From: Volutella citrinella
Lineage: Eukaryota > Ascomycota > Sordariomycetes > Hypocreales > Nectriaceae
Length of the DNA stretch: 64,000 nt
NCBI GenBank assembly: GCA_034401135.1
Contig: JAWZSP010000001.1
Location: forward strand, 3,410,001 to 3,474,000
Direction: 5' to 3'
The translations under genes and the position numbers were made by a program. This document shows positions 1-12,097 of this stretch, piece by piece. The stretch's first letter is position 1, and the number at the start of each line of letters is the position of its first letter. Below the pieces are notes generated by a model. That model did no database searches and was not told the DNA's origin. It saw only the letters and a program-made list of their open reading frames with translations.

Positions 1-1050
1 CCGATAGCTGACACGACGAGTATTGAGCCAGATGAATAGACAGAATGAATAAACGCCTAGTATTGGAAACACGATTCCGCTCGGGCATTCGCCTGTAAAG
101 GTAAAATAATTCCACATCCGCTTGATCCACTCCCCTCTCGAGGTCGGTGAGCTACCATCATCGGACACATGAGGCAACGTCCCTCTCTCAGCCGCATCAA
201 GAGACTAGTCGTTTCTAAGCTTTGTTTTTTAGAGAAAGAGTATTGATCTCGGCCCTGTTGCCGCCGTATACTAGGTGATCAGTCGGGTACATGGGACGGA
301 GGAGGGTGTTTCCCCCCAACGTAGTCGCGCAGACGCTGTCAAGGCAAGCCGTGTCATTCCGGCGGTTTCATACGATATGCGCTGCCCAAGCAGCTAGCCG
401 GCGAGCCCGTTTCTCTCAGAGATGAAACGGGGGGCGCAGTCATGGAGAGGGCCAGGGCTGTTGAGCTCGTCGCGCAGCCGGCATGAGGCTGCAGCCACCA
501 ACGATGCAGCAGACCGTCGAGTGGCTGGCAGGATACGAGGCAGTTCTGCTTACATGTAATTGAGCAGACAGGGTTTGAGAGCCTGCAGTAGTAGTAGCAG
601 CAGCAGCTGGTGGCGGACGCGGGAATCAATGGACACACGAGGTGGCTCCCGGGTTGAGCCGTTGCTCTCACAGTGACCGAAGCAGCGATGACCTGGCCAG
701 GGGTATTCGTTGGTTGCACAATATGTGGAGGAGCAGCAGAACTGCAATGCCTTTTCACTGGAGTGAGGCTCTCGTCTTTCAGGGCATGCTCGCAGGGCTG
801 CGGGTGGGCATGATGGTGCTTGGGGGCCATCAGCCGCTTCACTCTGTGGGGGTCGTGGTGGTGGTGTGCAGAAGATGGGAATGGAGGGCGGTTCGTGACA
901 GTATGAGGACTCCAGGTCCCTCTCGGTCACCGGGACAGGCACCGCAGCTAGGGCTGTCCATTGACATGGAGTCTCGAGCCTCGGGTGGTGCAGGTCGGTG
1001 GGTGTGACCAGCAACAGCGAGCGCCAACCCATCCGTCTCTGGCCGCCAGT
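1..1050. other. Intergenic, no supported gene
   Basis: Overlapping short reading frames occur on both strands but none has consistent third-position bias, a recognisable domain or splice-linked continuation. A short trinucleotide run (gta then gca units) lies near 585-607. Nothing else stands out. Confidence 0.5.
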
Positions 1051-1053
1051 AGG

Positions 1054-1208
1054 ACGCATATATCCAGGGCAGGCGCCACCCTTTCCCCTCTAGCTCTTAC
1101 ACTTACACGCCAGGAGGACGGGCAACTGCATTATAGCACTGCGCCCGTGGCCAGAAGGACTTGCAAGGAGACGTTTCCATCACTAAACAGCCACCCACTC
1201 ACGACACG
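1054..1208 (+). promoter_or_regulatory. Probable core promoter and leader of the small gene at 1209
   Basis: A TATA-like element (gcatatatcc, about 1056-1065) is followed by a CT-rich stretch (about 1080-1110) and a short leader ending in acgacacg directly before the ATG at 1209. TATA followed by a CT block is a usual arrangement for fungal transcription starts. The functional reading is inferred. Confidence 0.4.
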
Positions 1209-1808
1209 ATGAAACTCCCTCAGAACGACAACTCCCCCCAGTGGGATCGCGATCCAAGAAGGGCACCCGCCTCGGAATTCGACTCTTTCAGCGAGTGTCG
1301 CCGACCGCAGTACAACAGCGACAACGACTCGTCTTCCCAGCTTGGCCAGGCGGCGTCGGAGCCGTCACTCTCCCTCTCCCGCTCGCCGTCTCCGTCGCCA
1401 TCGTCCCCGGCCATGAGTCTCGACGGCCCCGACTCATGGTCATACATCGAGAACCCCGGGCCCACGTCCGCCAGAGCCGAGACGGAGAGCACAGAGGAGC
1501 CGGCCTCCGTCTCCACAATCCCGACCACCGGCGTCCCTCCTCCGGCCGTTGGGACGGCCCACGGCCAGCTCACCGCCGCCAACGTCAGGCTGCACGAGCG
1601 CCGCTTCTACGCGCCGAGCAGCAGGGCCTCGAGCCGTCCGCGCCACGGCGGCACGAGTTCGGCCACGGGCGACTCGAGCTTGACGTCGGACGGGGAGGAG
1701 TCGCTCGTTGTCGTCGTCATCGGCCTCGGCTTTCCTGAACAGTTCCTTGGCGTCGGGGCGTGGACCCATGACGAACCGGTTCTCCATCTATCCCTTGGGT
1801 CGATCTAG
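1209..1808 (+). CDS. Small Ser/Pro-rich protein of unknown function
   Basis: A single-exon frame of 199 residues from ATG 1209 to TAG 1808. I do not recognise the family. Third positions are strongly C/G-biased over most of its length, as in the recognised genes of this window, and a TATA-like element and CT-rich leader precede it, which is why I accept it over the competing frames on both strands. The protein is hydrophilic: an Asp/Asn/Ser-rich start, a Ser-Pro-Ser-Pro tract around residues 55-75, a Thr/Glu-rich middle and an Arg/Ser-rich segment near 135-155. It has no signal peptide or membrane segment. It is probably disordered and may be nuclear or a phosphorylation substrate. The last 35 residues are less biased, so an unrecognised 3' intron could alter the C-terminus. 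Confidence 0.5.
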   Translation: MKLPQNDNSPQWDRDPRRAPASEFDSFSECRRPQYNSDNDSSSQLGQAASEPSLSLSRSPSPSPSSPAMSLDGPDSWSYIENPGPTSARAETESTEEPASVSTIPTTGVPPPAVGTAHGQLTAANVRLHERRFYAPSSRASSRPRHGGTSSATGDSSLTSDGEESLVVVVIGLGFPEQFLGVGAWTHDEPVLHLSLGSI

Positions 1809-3044
1809 CTGGGTCGCGGCATGAGGAAGTGGTCGGCATTCCTGGCAGCTCGAGCACGTCCTTTGGGTGGCAAGTCTCCCCACGCTCCACGCCGCGGCAG
1901 CCCATTTTTAGAATCAAAGTGCATCCAGCAGCCGGGTATGGAATGCAGTATCGCATGGGTTCAGCTAGCAAGTATGCAGATGAACGCGCGTCCCAGGAAG
2001 AACAGGAAAGAAGATGATTGTGATTGTGACGACGACGTTGAAGATGAGAGGCTATCAATTCAAGCTGCCCCTCCCACCCGCCATTGACATGACAAGCCAT
2101 TACAGACTGCCCAACAGGCTATCCATTCCCCAGCTCCTCCGCAGAACAAATCTTGGACGCGTTCGTGGTCATGCAATGTAACTGCGCGCGAGCCGTCAAC
2201 GCCGCATATACGACCGAATCTCGCATGACGCCTGGATCCCTGGATCAATGTGGGTCTGGTCTCGCGACGTCTAATTTCACCTTGAGCCGTTTGCTCACCA
2301 CTTGCCACCCGGGGATTGAGTTCAGAGTTTGGGTTGGGGGACGGTGCCTGGGGGCGTGGACACCCACCTGGCGCTCACAGCATTTTCTTAGGCCCAGGGG
2401 TTGAGCAAGCCACAACGCGTCGCCGGTTCCGCCCCAACGTTGTTTTGCCAATTGAGACATACCGACGGCAGGCTGCGAAAAAAAAAAAGGCTGCCGTCAG
2501 CCTTGTTCCCCACAACACGCGCATGTCCAGGGATCGCACACGAGGGAGCAAGGACCAGGTAATCACCAATGCACTGTGCCGTCGAGGTGGTCAGAAGCTT
2601 GTCGCGTCAGCCACAGCACGAACCATCGGCGGATCACGCGAGCATGAACGAGCGATGATGACGAGCGATGATGGCGACAGACCGACGACGGCCCGAGGGG
2701 GGGACGGGAGATGGGCGGGAAAGCAAAGGTCAGCACGGCATGCAGGCGGAGACACTGGGGTTCCGGTCGGGTAGGCAAAAAAGGAATGAACAGCAGATCC
2801 TTGACGGTCCACCTAAAATTTTGGACGATTAAATACTCGGCGCTCGAGATGCATTGGAAGGTAGCCCAGCTCTATTAGAACATCCTCCACGCATTATCCT
2901 CCAGCCTGTACGCCTCAGGGAAAATGTACAACAGAAAACCATAAAGCTCGCCAAGCTGTGACCACCGTTCGCTCACTTTAACACATACTCATCAAGAAAA
3001 TAGGGAGAGACAGAAGACCAGGTCCCTCACAGCGATTAGCCAAC
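1809..3044. other. Intergenic, no supported gene
   Basis: Contains an A10 run near 2477-2487 and scattered short frames without codon bias. It probably holds the 3' ends of the flanking genes. Nothing else was supported. Confidence 0.5.
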
Positions 3045-3822
3045 TTAGTTAAGGAAGGCAAAGGCCATGACGGCACCGGCGAGCAGAGCCAGGGACGACG
3101 AGGTGCGGAAGGCAGAGCTGTTGGGCACGGTGGAGGGAGCAGTGGTGCCGGTGGAGGTGGCTGTGAGACAATGTGTTAGAATCTTGCATCCCTCGATGAT
3201 CTCAAACGGCAACGCGGGACGGGAGGGAAACTCACTCTGCTCAGATCCCTTGGTGGTGGTCTTGGAGCCGCCAGTGGTGGTGGCAGCAGGGGTGGACACG
3301 GGAGTGGTGGTGTTGGCAGCGGGAGTGCTTCGGGCAGCAGAGGTGGTGGTCTGAGCCTTGGTGGTCTTGAGGGTGGTCTCAGAGGTGGGCTCGGCCTTCT
3401 TGGTGGTGGTCTCGGCGGCGGCAGAGGTCTTGCTCTCAGTCTTGGGGGCACCAGTGCCCTTGTACTCGAAGCGGGAGCTCCAGTTGGTCTCGCCAGAGCC
3501 GTCCTTGATCTCGAAGGCGTAGGTGTCAGTGGGCAGGTCCTTGGGGGTCCAGGTGAAGGTGCCCTTGGCGGTGGCTACAACATCGTGTCAGTTCTGGCTG
3601 CGGCTTCTTTCCTCAGGTCCAATGGGACTCACTGGTAAGAGTGTCGACGGTCTTGAGGTCAGTGGCAGGGCCGTTCTTCAGGAGGATGGTGCAGCCAGCA
3701 TCACAACCGGAGAAGGTGAGCTCAATGGGCTTACCCTCCTGGACGTCAAAGGCGGTGTTGGTGAAGGCAGGCTTGGCCAGGACGGCGGTAGCCAGGGTGA
3801 GGGCAACGAGAGAGTACTTCAT
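3045..3822 (-). CDS. GPI-anchored Kre9/Knh1-domain cell-wall protein
   Basis: Three exons (3822-3633, 3574-3236, 3160-3045) joined by introns with GTGAGT donors and TAG/CAG acceptors give 214 residues. Residues 1-16 form a signal peptide (MKYSLVALTLATAVLA). Residues about 17-100 match the Kre9/Knh1 N-terminal domain family: an AFTNTAFDVQEGKP start, a paired-Cys segment CDAGC, and a WTPKDLPTDTYAFEIKD strand pattern. Residues about 105-190 are a Thr/Ser/Lys/Ala-rich stalk, probably heavily O-glycosylated. The C-terminus has a small-residue site (PNSSAF) followed by a hydrophobic tail ending MAFAFLN, the layout of a GPI signal. The family is linked to beta-glucan and wall organisation; the exact role is not known. 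The protein should reach the plasma membrane or wall. A long 5'-UTR intron is likely upstream. Confidence 0.88.
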
Positions 3823-3868
3823 TTTGAAGGTTTTTTGGGTTGTTCGGTTGAAAGAGTGACTTGGTTTA

Positions 3869-4456
3869 CTGGACGTGCCTGGTCAGCTTTGCTTGCTCGG
3901 GGATGTAACGAGTTTTCCCTGGCTTTGGATTCAAAACAAACAAAAAGAGGTGGGAGGGAGTTCAGTATTTGAAGTGAGGCGTGTGGGTGGACAGAACCGT
4001 GAGGGATGACGAGGTAGGTGCAGTAGCCGCCCGAGGCTGAAAGAAAGCTAGTCCAGACTGTGCACACCATTACGCGGACTCGAGGTCTGTTGTATGTGGT
4101 GTGCATGCAGTGCATTCGATGGCAGCCCGCTGACACCTGTGTGCCAGATGCCCGCTAGTGCCGGGCAGTGTTGGAACGGTTGGGTGACTCCGATGATGGG
4201 ATGTAGGCCGACATCACACAACAGGCCTCGTTCCGGAGACTGCCTAACCCGTTCCGACTGGAGCTTCCCCGCCGCAGCACTGAGGCACAGGATGACATCG
4301 TGGGCTGAGCCGGCGTGAATGCACTCATGCAGCCAGTCATAGGTAGATGTTGGTGGTGTGGTGTGGTGTGGTGCGTGTGGTGTGCAGGTGTGGTTGTGAT
4401 GAATGGTTTGTGGGAGGGGAGACGCAATCCATCCAGAGATCAAATTCGGCACTTAC
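3869..4456 (-). other. Probable 588-nt 5'-UTR intron of the GPI-anchored protein gene
   Basis: On the minus strand a GTAAGT donor at 4456 follows a CT-rich segment downstream of a TATA-like box. A CTGAC branch site (3886-3882) lies just before the acceptor gtccag ending at 3869, leaving a short untranslated exon before the ATG at 3822. The interval itself has no coding bias. This is inferred from signals only. Confidence 0.45.
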
Positions 4457-4542
4457 AAATTGAACAACGGGAGTTGACAGTCGTGGACGAAGAGCGAGAA
4501 CGAGGGTAAAGAGCGGAAGTCGTGGAAGGGGGAAGGGGCCGA

Positions 4543-4556
4543 GTGTTATAAATGAA
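4543..4556 (-). promoter_or_regulatory. TATA-like element of the GPI-anchored protein gene
   Basis: Minus strand reads attcatttataacac, followed by about 90 nt of CT-rich sequence and then the GTAAGT donor of the proposed leader intron. Spacing suits a transcription start near 4510. Confidence 0.4.
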
Positions 4557-7500
4557 TCTCAGCGCAGAGGAGAAAGGGAGTGTGGGAGACGGACGGGGGT
4601 GGGCGTTGAAGCGAGAGAGCCACCCACAAGAGAGACCAGACCAGTACCGGGGCTTGCGAGAGCCTCCAGTCTCCGGGAAGACAGGAGGCGAAGACCAGAC
4701 GATGCGCGCACTCATTCGGGGCCGTCAATTAGCGATTCATCGCATGCCATCCCCCCTCCCATCTGATCCATGGATCCATCCCATCTGGATGTGGCTGCAA
4801 AAGCGCCCACCCCCTGGTCGCTCCCCACCAAGGCACCCTTTTCCCACATTCCACTCTGGTCAAGCGCCCACGCCGAGCCAGAGCGGACCCTGCTCGAACC
4901 CTGCTTGGGGAAATTGCCTAAGCCCGACACCCCATCTGCGCATTCCAGCGCTAGACCGCGTCTGGCCACACACCCCGGCCCGCGGACGACGCGATGTGAA
5001 GCTAGAGCACGGCTGTGTACAGACACTGGCGGCGATAGGCAACACAAGAGCAAGCAAGGCAATGTAAATGTGCCTGGGGGGCCGGAGAGGCCGTTATACC
5101 CGCCACTTTCCCCTGGGCCAGCCGCCTCTTTGCCTGCTCTTGCCAATCCCGTGCCGCGGTTCTGTGAAATACTAGCGGTCACCGGCCTCTGCCACTTGCA
5201 GTCCTGGCATATCAAGCTGGAGGAGCGGCGTGCGTCTGGCTGGCGCGATCCAACCAGGCATGGCCTAGCTGTCCGGAGCTGTTGAGAAGCTGGGCGTAGC
5301 TTGAAACACATTCAAGTTGACATCAGAGATACGTCTGTACACTGTAATTGATTGCTTTGATGGATACCTGGACGAGTCAATCCCGCTGTAGGGCAATGGG
5401 AGGCGCCGTCCTCCCTGGCCGCGGCGGCGTCTCGCCTTTTGACGGGTTTGCGGGCCTCTATTGCTCCCTGGTGCCGGGATTGTGTCTGCTCCGCTTCTCG
5501 CCGCCCGGGTCAGAGCCTGTTGGGAGACATACCCTTCGGTTGCAAGTACAGTGGCCCCAAACCGGTAACACCGCGTAGCATTGCAGTGCAGCTGCCTTTC
5601 GATTCGGGGTGGCACAGCCAAGGAAGTCAAGCAAGCAACTTGCGACGACTCCCAGTTCATAGTCGGCCATCTCCACATTCGTCGACATGCCAGAGCCCCT
5701 GACGAATTGGGCCACCTTCTTGCTAGGCGGTCGCTAGGCATCGGGGGGGAAAGTCCAGGATTGGCTGTCGACAAGGAATATCCATCTCACGTGCCGCCCA
5801 GTCAGGCGCTATTATGGAGTTATGGAGCCTGCAAGCCTGGGGACAGCATTCTCCCGCAGGAGACGCGTCGCATGTAAGGTACCGGCGGCCGTCGGACGGG
5901 ACCAGACGAAAAATCGCCTGTGCTGTGCATGCTTCCTTCCCTCCCGGACCCCGCTGGAAGGAGCCAAGGAGCCGGCAGCTCCTTGAAGACACGCGAAGAT
6001 ATCGAGTATACACTTCGGGTACTAGCTCAATGCTAGTAGCTCCCTCCTCCCAGGTTGTACCTCTAGCGTACCCATCGTTCTGCGTCCTCGACGATCATCA
6101 CCAATATACCAGGTACTAGTAGTACATTAGGCAACTGACATCCTGGAGGTCGTAGCTGTCTCAAGAGACCATTCAGGAACTTCACCAGCGTCATCAGCGA
6201 TCACCATTTGTCTGGCCAGGAAGGATCGCCCTCATCTCAACCAAGCCGACCGCACTCTCGCTAGCACACACTACAGTCGTAGCGTTATTGCTCATACTAT
6301 GCGCAGGCCAGGGCCCATGTCCCATGTGTTGTCCAAGCAAACCTTCTGCTCCGTTCGCAGGATGCCCCGGGCCCGTTGCCGCTGTTGCTAGTCATTGCTG
6401 CTACTGATGCTGTCGTTGCCGTTGCCGTTGCTGCTACTGCAGTCGTCATCCTCCTCTGAATAAGCATGCTCGTCGGCCACGAGGACGGATGGACGGGTCG
6501 AGAAACAAGGCACCAGGCAGCCAGATTCAACCAAGACGGAAAACACGGCTGCCGTCCTGCCCCTGAGCCACGAGCCAACCAGGCCAACCGGGCCAACCTA
6601 CCCGCCACAACCACAGCCACTCCTGAGACCGCGACTGAAACCTCGTTTTGCCTCTCCTTTCGGCAATCCATTGGCCATTCTCATAGGCCAGAAGAAAAAC
6701 TTTGCCCCTCGCCCTCGGTGTGCGTGCCCGACGGGATGTGCTGGTGGCCCGAAGCCATAGGATTGCAGTCACCCAACTTTGATGCCATTGGACGACTGGC
6801 CCCTGGTCTCCCCAATGTCCAATTGTGATGGCCCTAGTCTGGTTGGACGACCACTCCAAATGAAAATTACGCCTAGGCGCTTCGCCTATCCTTCGACGGT
6901 AGACCTGGCCAGCCTAGGGATGCGCTTTGATGTGAAATATTCCAGCTCACAACAATAACTTTTTTCTCGCCATGGCAGTGCATAAGCCAAGGAGACTCAT
7001 CATGTCTTGCAACCCCATTGTTGCCACAGCTAGCCCAAGCCTCACGCAGGCTGAGCTGGCGCGCTACAGCTCCAGCGCCTCAAGGTGGCCTCGACCGGGC
7101 CATTTTCGGCTTCCGGCGGGCTGGAAACTAATTATTGAAGCTCGTGCAGGCTGATGCAGCCCTGCCTGCCCAGTATTGTCCAGCTTCGCTGAGAGTCATC
7201 AATGCAGCATTAATAGTACAAGATGACGAGAGCACCAAGCCAACACCCACCCCCCCTCCACGGTCAAACACTCGCACTACTATATTTGGACTGGCATTAT
7301 TATTACGCAGATCTTCAGCCCTTGCTGGCGAGTGACGACGTCTCGAACTCTCCATCGTCACAGTCCTCTGGCCTGCAATGGCCAACATTCCCCCTGGGCC
7401 GATTACCCCATGCCCACCCAACTCCAACAAGTCCAGGCCTCTCCGTCTCCGTACCACACACTCTCTCTCTTGGCAAGCATTGAGGCAAGCAAGCGCCTGG

Positions 7501-9910
7501 GGTGTGCACTAATCAGCTTCCGTGCTGTGACGGAGCGCCGCGATGCACCCCCGCCCTGACTGGCGCTCTCTGGCATGAATCTAGTTTGCTGCGTCTGTAC
7601 ACCAAGCAACTAAGCGGAACTATTGACTCTGCTACCCCGTACCGGTGCCTCACCTCTCCCACTCCCCTAGCTAGTAGCCTCTCGGTGGCCAAATTGCGCG
7701 GCCCTCCGAAACCTGTCTCTTGTTGAGAGGTAGATGGGAAGGATCAAGCCACTCTCGCCGGCGGCAGGCCCCTCGACGCGGCCATGCCAAATCCCGTTGA
7801 TGGGCGGGAAGGCAAACCGACAGTACACCAACGGATGGCAGGCGATCTAAATTTCCACGAAGCACGCCGTCTCGACTGTGGTTGATGCAACATCGCTGTG
7901 ATGCACCAACCCGTGTTGCAATGGCAACCCTCAGACGCGTAATTATCTGGCCTCGGCCATCTCTGAGAAGCCTTCAGCAGCATCAACAAAACAAGGCTTT
8001 CCCCTCCCTTCGGCCTTGTGGGAACCGCCACCAGCGGCGCCACCAGCGGCTACAGGCTCGGCCATTTCCAACGCTGCATCGAGACCCCGCGAAGAGAGCT
8101 GGATCACACTGACGACTCAGATCGACAACTCGTTCCCCCTGGGGAGCCTAGCTTCATGCACATATACATGCACACCCGCAATGTCTCTCGGCGGTCTTCA
8201 ATTCTCCTCCTCGATGGTGATGATATCTCACACGCCTTCCTTCCCTTCCTATCCTTTCAAATTTGCCATGCTGCTGGTGCCCGCAATGTTGCTTCCTAGG
8301 CGGCGGCAGCATGCCCGCTCATTGTTTCAACCAACGCATCATTCCATCAATATTGGACAGAAGATGGAGATCCAAGCCAATATATTTGGAACAAGGTGCT
8401 TGTGAGGAGAAAAAGGAAACCGTCACGCAGCGAATTATCGCCGAGGAGCATGCGCTCGCTCCCTCATTTGTCGCCCAGACTATAAGCAAAAGCTTCTCGA
8501 TGCTCTGGAGTCCGGACCAGCGATCCCAGCACAAGCATTATACCCAGTTTTGTCATCGTCCCAGCAAGGTCCCCCCTCCCAGTCGGCGGTGGCCTCTGCG
8601 CACGTCAGTGGCCTTCAAACCATGCTTCCATGAGTTGACCCATCCTGCCATCATCCTCCTTTTCGTCAGCCCACTTGCAACCCCAGTTTTCCCATTGCTG
8701 CTCATCTCCCACTGCTCCACCCGTGTGCTTCTGGGATCAGGCAGGAGATAGACGGCCCTCCAAAAAAACCGACGACACACACCACTTGTTCACCTCACCG
8801 AGGCCGAGAATTCCCATTCGTAGGACTGTCAGTGGCAAGTGAAGCGAAGGTGATGGAAAAAAAAAAAAAAATGAGCCGAGGGGGTTCTCACTTGATGCTA
8901 TTCTGGGCTTTACCACACCTGCGAGTCCCTCCGGTTGCTGTTGAGTACTAGTATTGACCCATCAAGACACTTCGATTACTCAGTCCATGTACCGCAGGTT
9001 AAATGGTATTAACTTGAGTAATTACTGGAAGCAAGGGAGTTCCACTGGCCACACGACCACTAATGCGAGACGCTCCTTCAGCAGTGACCTCGCCACTCTC
9101 ATTGATTACACCAGCATTGCGATTCCGGGGCCGTCATTAGTTCTCAACGTTTAGACTGGTCCAGGTGAAAGTCTCGGCTTCGGGTTGGAGGAATCGAGGC
9201 AATCCGTTGGGCCAAATCTCGCTTGCCTGCCCACGATGTCCGGTGCCGCTGTCGATCCAGACCAATAGAGTCTTCCTCCCGTTGTTTCACTACTACCCAG
9301 GCCATCACAGCCCTCGTGACACTAGTCATCCTAGAAGCCGATCCCAGCGCCAACTGGCAACACCCGCCTTGTCTCCCCTCTATTAGTCCACCTTCCAACG
9401 GCGACGAGGACGACCACGGGCACCTCGTCACCAGCTCCGGCTGCACTGTCTCTTGGTCCGCATAATGAACTCGGCATCTAAGAATGCGAGTGCCCTTCCT
9501 AATCCATCGGGCACCTCTCTCGGGTGGCTCGCCAAACCCAGCGTGTTTGCTCAGAATCAGTCACATCAAGCACATTTGCAACCCCACTGTCAAGAAATAT
9601 TCCATTCAATTAAAAGCTGTGTATGTAAACGGAGCGTGATAAACCCCCGGTGTGCCTGTACATGTGTGTGTACTCATGTGCCCTGGCAAGGCGGGCTGAA
9701 TACCATGTACCCACGCTCTCCTCACATGCAAGCATGAACAAGTAGGTTGCTTGCACCGACACCTATTACCCCCCATATTTTCCCTCACAACGTCGTTAGA
9801 TCATGCGGTGTTTTTCTCAGTCGCCTACCACATCAATCCGACATCATGCCGGGCCATGAAGTGGTCGAGTCAACCGTCCCAAACATGGCCGCCGAGCAGC
9901 AACTGACCCC
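4557..9910. other. Long intergenic interval, no supported gene
   Basis: About 5.3 kb with many short frames on both strands, none with coding bias, domain signature or plausible splicing. It has CT-rich blocks (for example 7220-7480 and 8540-8720), a short A run (8857-8871), and a GT-rich tract just outside it at 4356-4385. The right end should contain the 3' UTR of UGP1. A spliced gene or noncoding transcript could have been missed. Confidence 0.4.
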
Positions 9911-12097
9911 TTAATGCTCGAGCAGACGCAGGCTGCCCTGCACGACCACGTTCTCCAGGATGGATCCTGGGGGAATGTCGATGGTGCTGCCCTCGGTGGC
10001 CACGATGATCACGGTGCCCTTGAGGGTAACGCCACGGCCGAGGTTCACAGCACCAGTAATGGTGAGGTGATCCAGCTCCAGCACCTTGGGGATCGACGGG
10101 ATTCGCTTCTGGAAGTCCGAAACCTTCTTGAAGTCACCACCAAGCTTGATCAGCGGCGCATCACCGAAGCGAGCAGCGCTCATCTGGAGCTGGCCGTGCT
10201 TCAGAGTGTACAGGTCAGACTTGACCAGCATCAGGTCGGAGCAGGTCTTGACAGGCAAGAATCGGCGACGAGGCACGTTGACGCCGTGAGCGTTGTTGAA
10301 GTGGCGGATAGCGGCACCAACAGCCGTCTCGAGCTGAATAATGGAAATGTCCGATTCACCCTTCTTGTCACCTGGAATTGTCTTGCCGTTGGGGATGATC
10401 TCCATCTCGAGCTCGTCATTCTCCACCACGCGCTTGATGGCCTTGAGGTTCAGCCAGAGGTTATTCGTGTTGAAGTACTTGAACTTCTTGATCGACTTGA
10501 ACTCGTTGACGTGCTCCTTGGGGACCTGGGCAATCTCGAGCAGGCGGACAGAGCCCTCATAATCGATGATAGTGCCACCCTTGACATCGGCCTTCGTCTT
10601 GTTGGTCAGCTCCATGATGTATTCCGAGTTGGTCTCCATCATGTGCTGGAGGATACGCAGGTCAACCACGGCGCCCAGGTTGTCGACGTTTGAGAGGAAG
10701 ATGATCTCGATGCCTCGCTCCAGGAGCTTGTCGAGGATACCCGAGTTGTACAGAGACTCGAAGACGTCGCCGTGGCCAGGAGGATACCATTCGCTGATGG
10801 AGGAGTCAGAGTCCTTGGGCACAGGCAGAAGCGAATCCTTGTAGATTCGGGGGTACTTTGACTGGTTGAAAGTGAGGATGTCGACGTTGTGGCCCTCGTA
10901 TTTCTTGATGATGGCAGCAGTGTCGTCGTTGGTGTTGAACGAGTTCATGAGAATGAAGGGAACGTTGACGTCATATGTGCGGTTGAGGAACTCAATCTGT
11001 CGCACGGATAGGTCCAGGAAGGACATGCCATCACGGACTTCGATGACGGACTTTGGGCCAACACAACCCATGGAGGTGCCAAGGCCGCCATTGAGCTTCA
11101 GCACGGCGAGCTTGCTGAGGAACTGAACAGACTCGCTGTTGGCGAGATCCTCGTAGTCGACCACCTGGCCCTGAGCAGGAGGGGCGATACGGTCCCAATC
11201 ACTGTGGTTTCAATTAATGCATGTTCCTTGCAAGTTTTATTGTCGGGGAGGTTCGCGTGCGTACACTGCATTGCCCTTGGCCTTGTCGTTGAGGTATCGT
11301 CGGAAGAGGGCGAAGAAGTTGTCCATCTCAGTCTCGAACATCTAGATCTCATGTTAAATTCTGGAGCAGATATAACACTGTCCCTATTGGGAATTGAGAA
11401 CTTGCCTTCTTCTGCTCGGGGTCCTGCACGGTCTCGGCCAGGTTGGTCAGGGAGTTTCGCATCTGAGCGGCAGCGACATTGGTCGAGGTGTTCTCGAAAG
11501 CCTGCATCGTTCTCATGTTAACGGTGTTCTACCATAGCTCGTCGCATCAAAATGACGACATTAAGATGGCGCGGGGTTGGATGCATGCTCTGGTGCGAAA
11601 GGGTACAAAAACCAGCCATGGTTAGCCTTCATGACAGTGGCGGTCAGGCACGTTCCGCTAGCGGCGCAACCTGCAATGAAGCCATCTAGCTATCGCCAGC
11701 ATGCCAGGAACAGTACAGGGCATGGCTGAGTCGCTCTCGTGCTACCCAGCCGGTTTTTTCAGCTTCTCGCGTCCCGTTGCCTGGCGAGGTGCCATGGTTG
11801 GATAGGGGCGCCAGCTGGTGCAGTGCAACGACCGCCGCCTTCAAGCTCATGAGGGGCTGGGGGGGCAGCAACCCCCTGGTACACAGCTCGGCTGTCCAAA
11901 ATGCTTGATCCTCAGGGCACCATGACATCCGAATGGAGGGTCGACGTAGAGCCAGAGAACAGACAAGGTACGGAAAGGGGGAAGCTTACCATGTGGCTGC
12001 GAGTCTTGCCATGGCGACGCTCAAAGACGGCCTCCTGGTCGGCCACCGGGCCAGGCTGGAGACGAGTCGGCAGCGCGCTCTTAGGTGCACTGGCCAT
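9911..12097 (-). CDS. UGP1: UTP-glucose-1-phosphate uridylyltransferase (UDP-glucose pyrophosphorylase)
   Basis: Makes UDP-glucose from UTP and glucose-1-phosphate in the cytosol, feeding wall glucan, glycogen, trehalose and glycosylation. Four exons (12097-11990, 11501-11406, 11341-11265, 11201-9911) give 523 residues, the usual fungal length. The nucleotide-binding loop [16 protein letters not shown] starts near residue 130, and the body carries family blocks such as [17 protein letters not shown] and [13 protein letters not shown]. The C-terminus has the left-handed beta-helix part ([17 protein letters not shown]). The start [17 protein letters not shown] fits fungal orthologues. Intron 1 is unusually long (488 nt) and intron 2 uses a GC donor (AAG|GCAAGT); no GT donor there keeps the frame. 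Strong C-ending codon bias suggests high expression. Confidence 0.96.
11342..11405 (-). other. GC-AG intron in UGP1
   Basis: A 64-nt intron with donor GCAAGT after exon end AAGAAG and acceptor ctag before ATGTTCGAG. Splicing here joins DPEQKK to [10 protein letters not shown] in phase 0. The nearest GT (two bases further) would break the frame. AG|GCAAGT is the known consensus of the minor GC-AG class handled by the major spliceosome. Confidence 0.85.

Noticed and set aside
9914..10693. 259-codon plus-strand frame over UGP1
   Set aside because: Antisense shadow of a highly biased, conserved coding exon.
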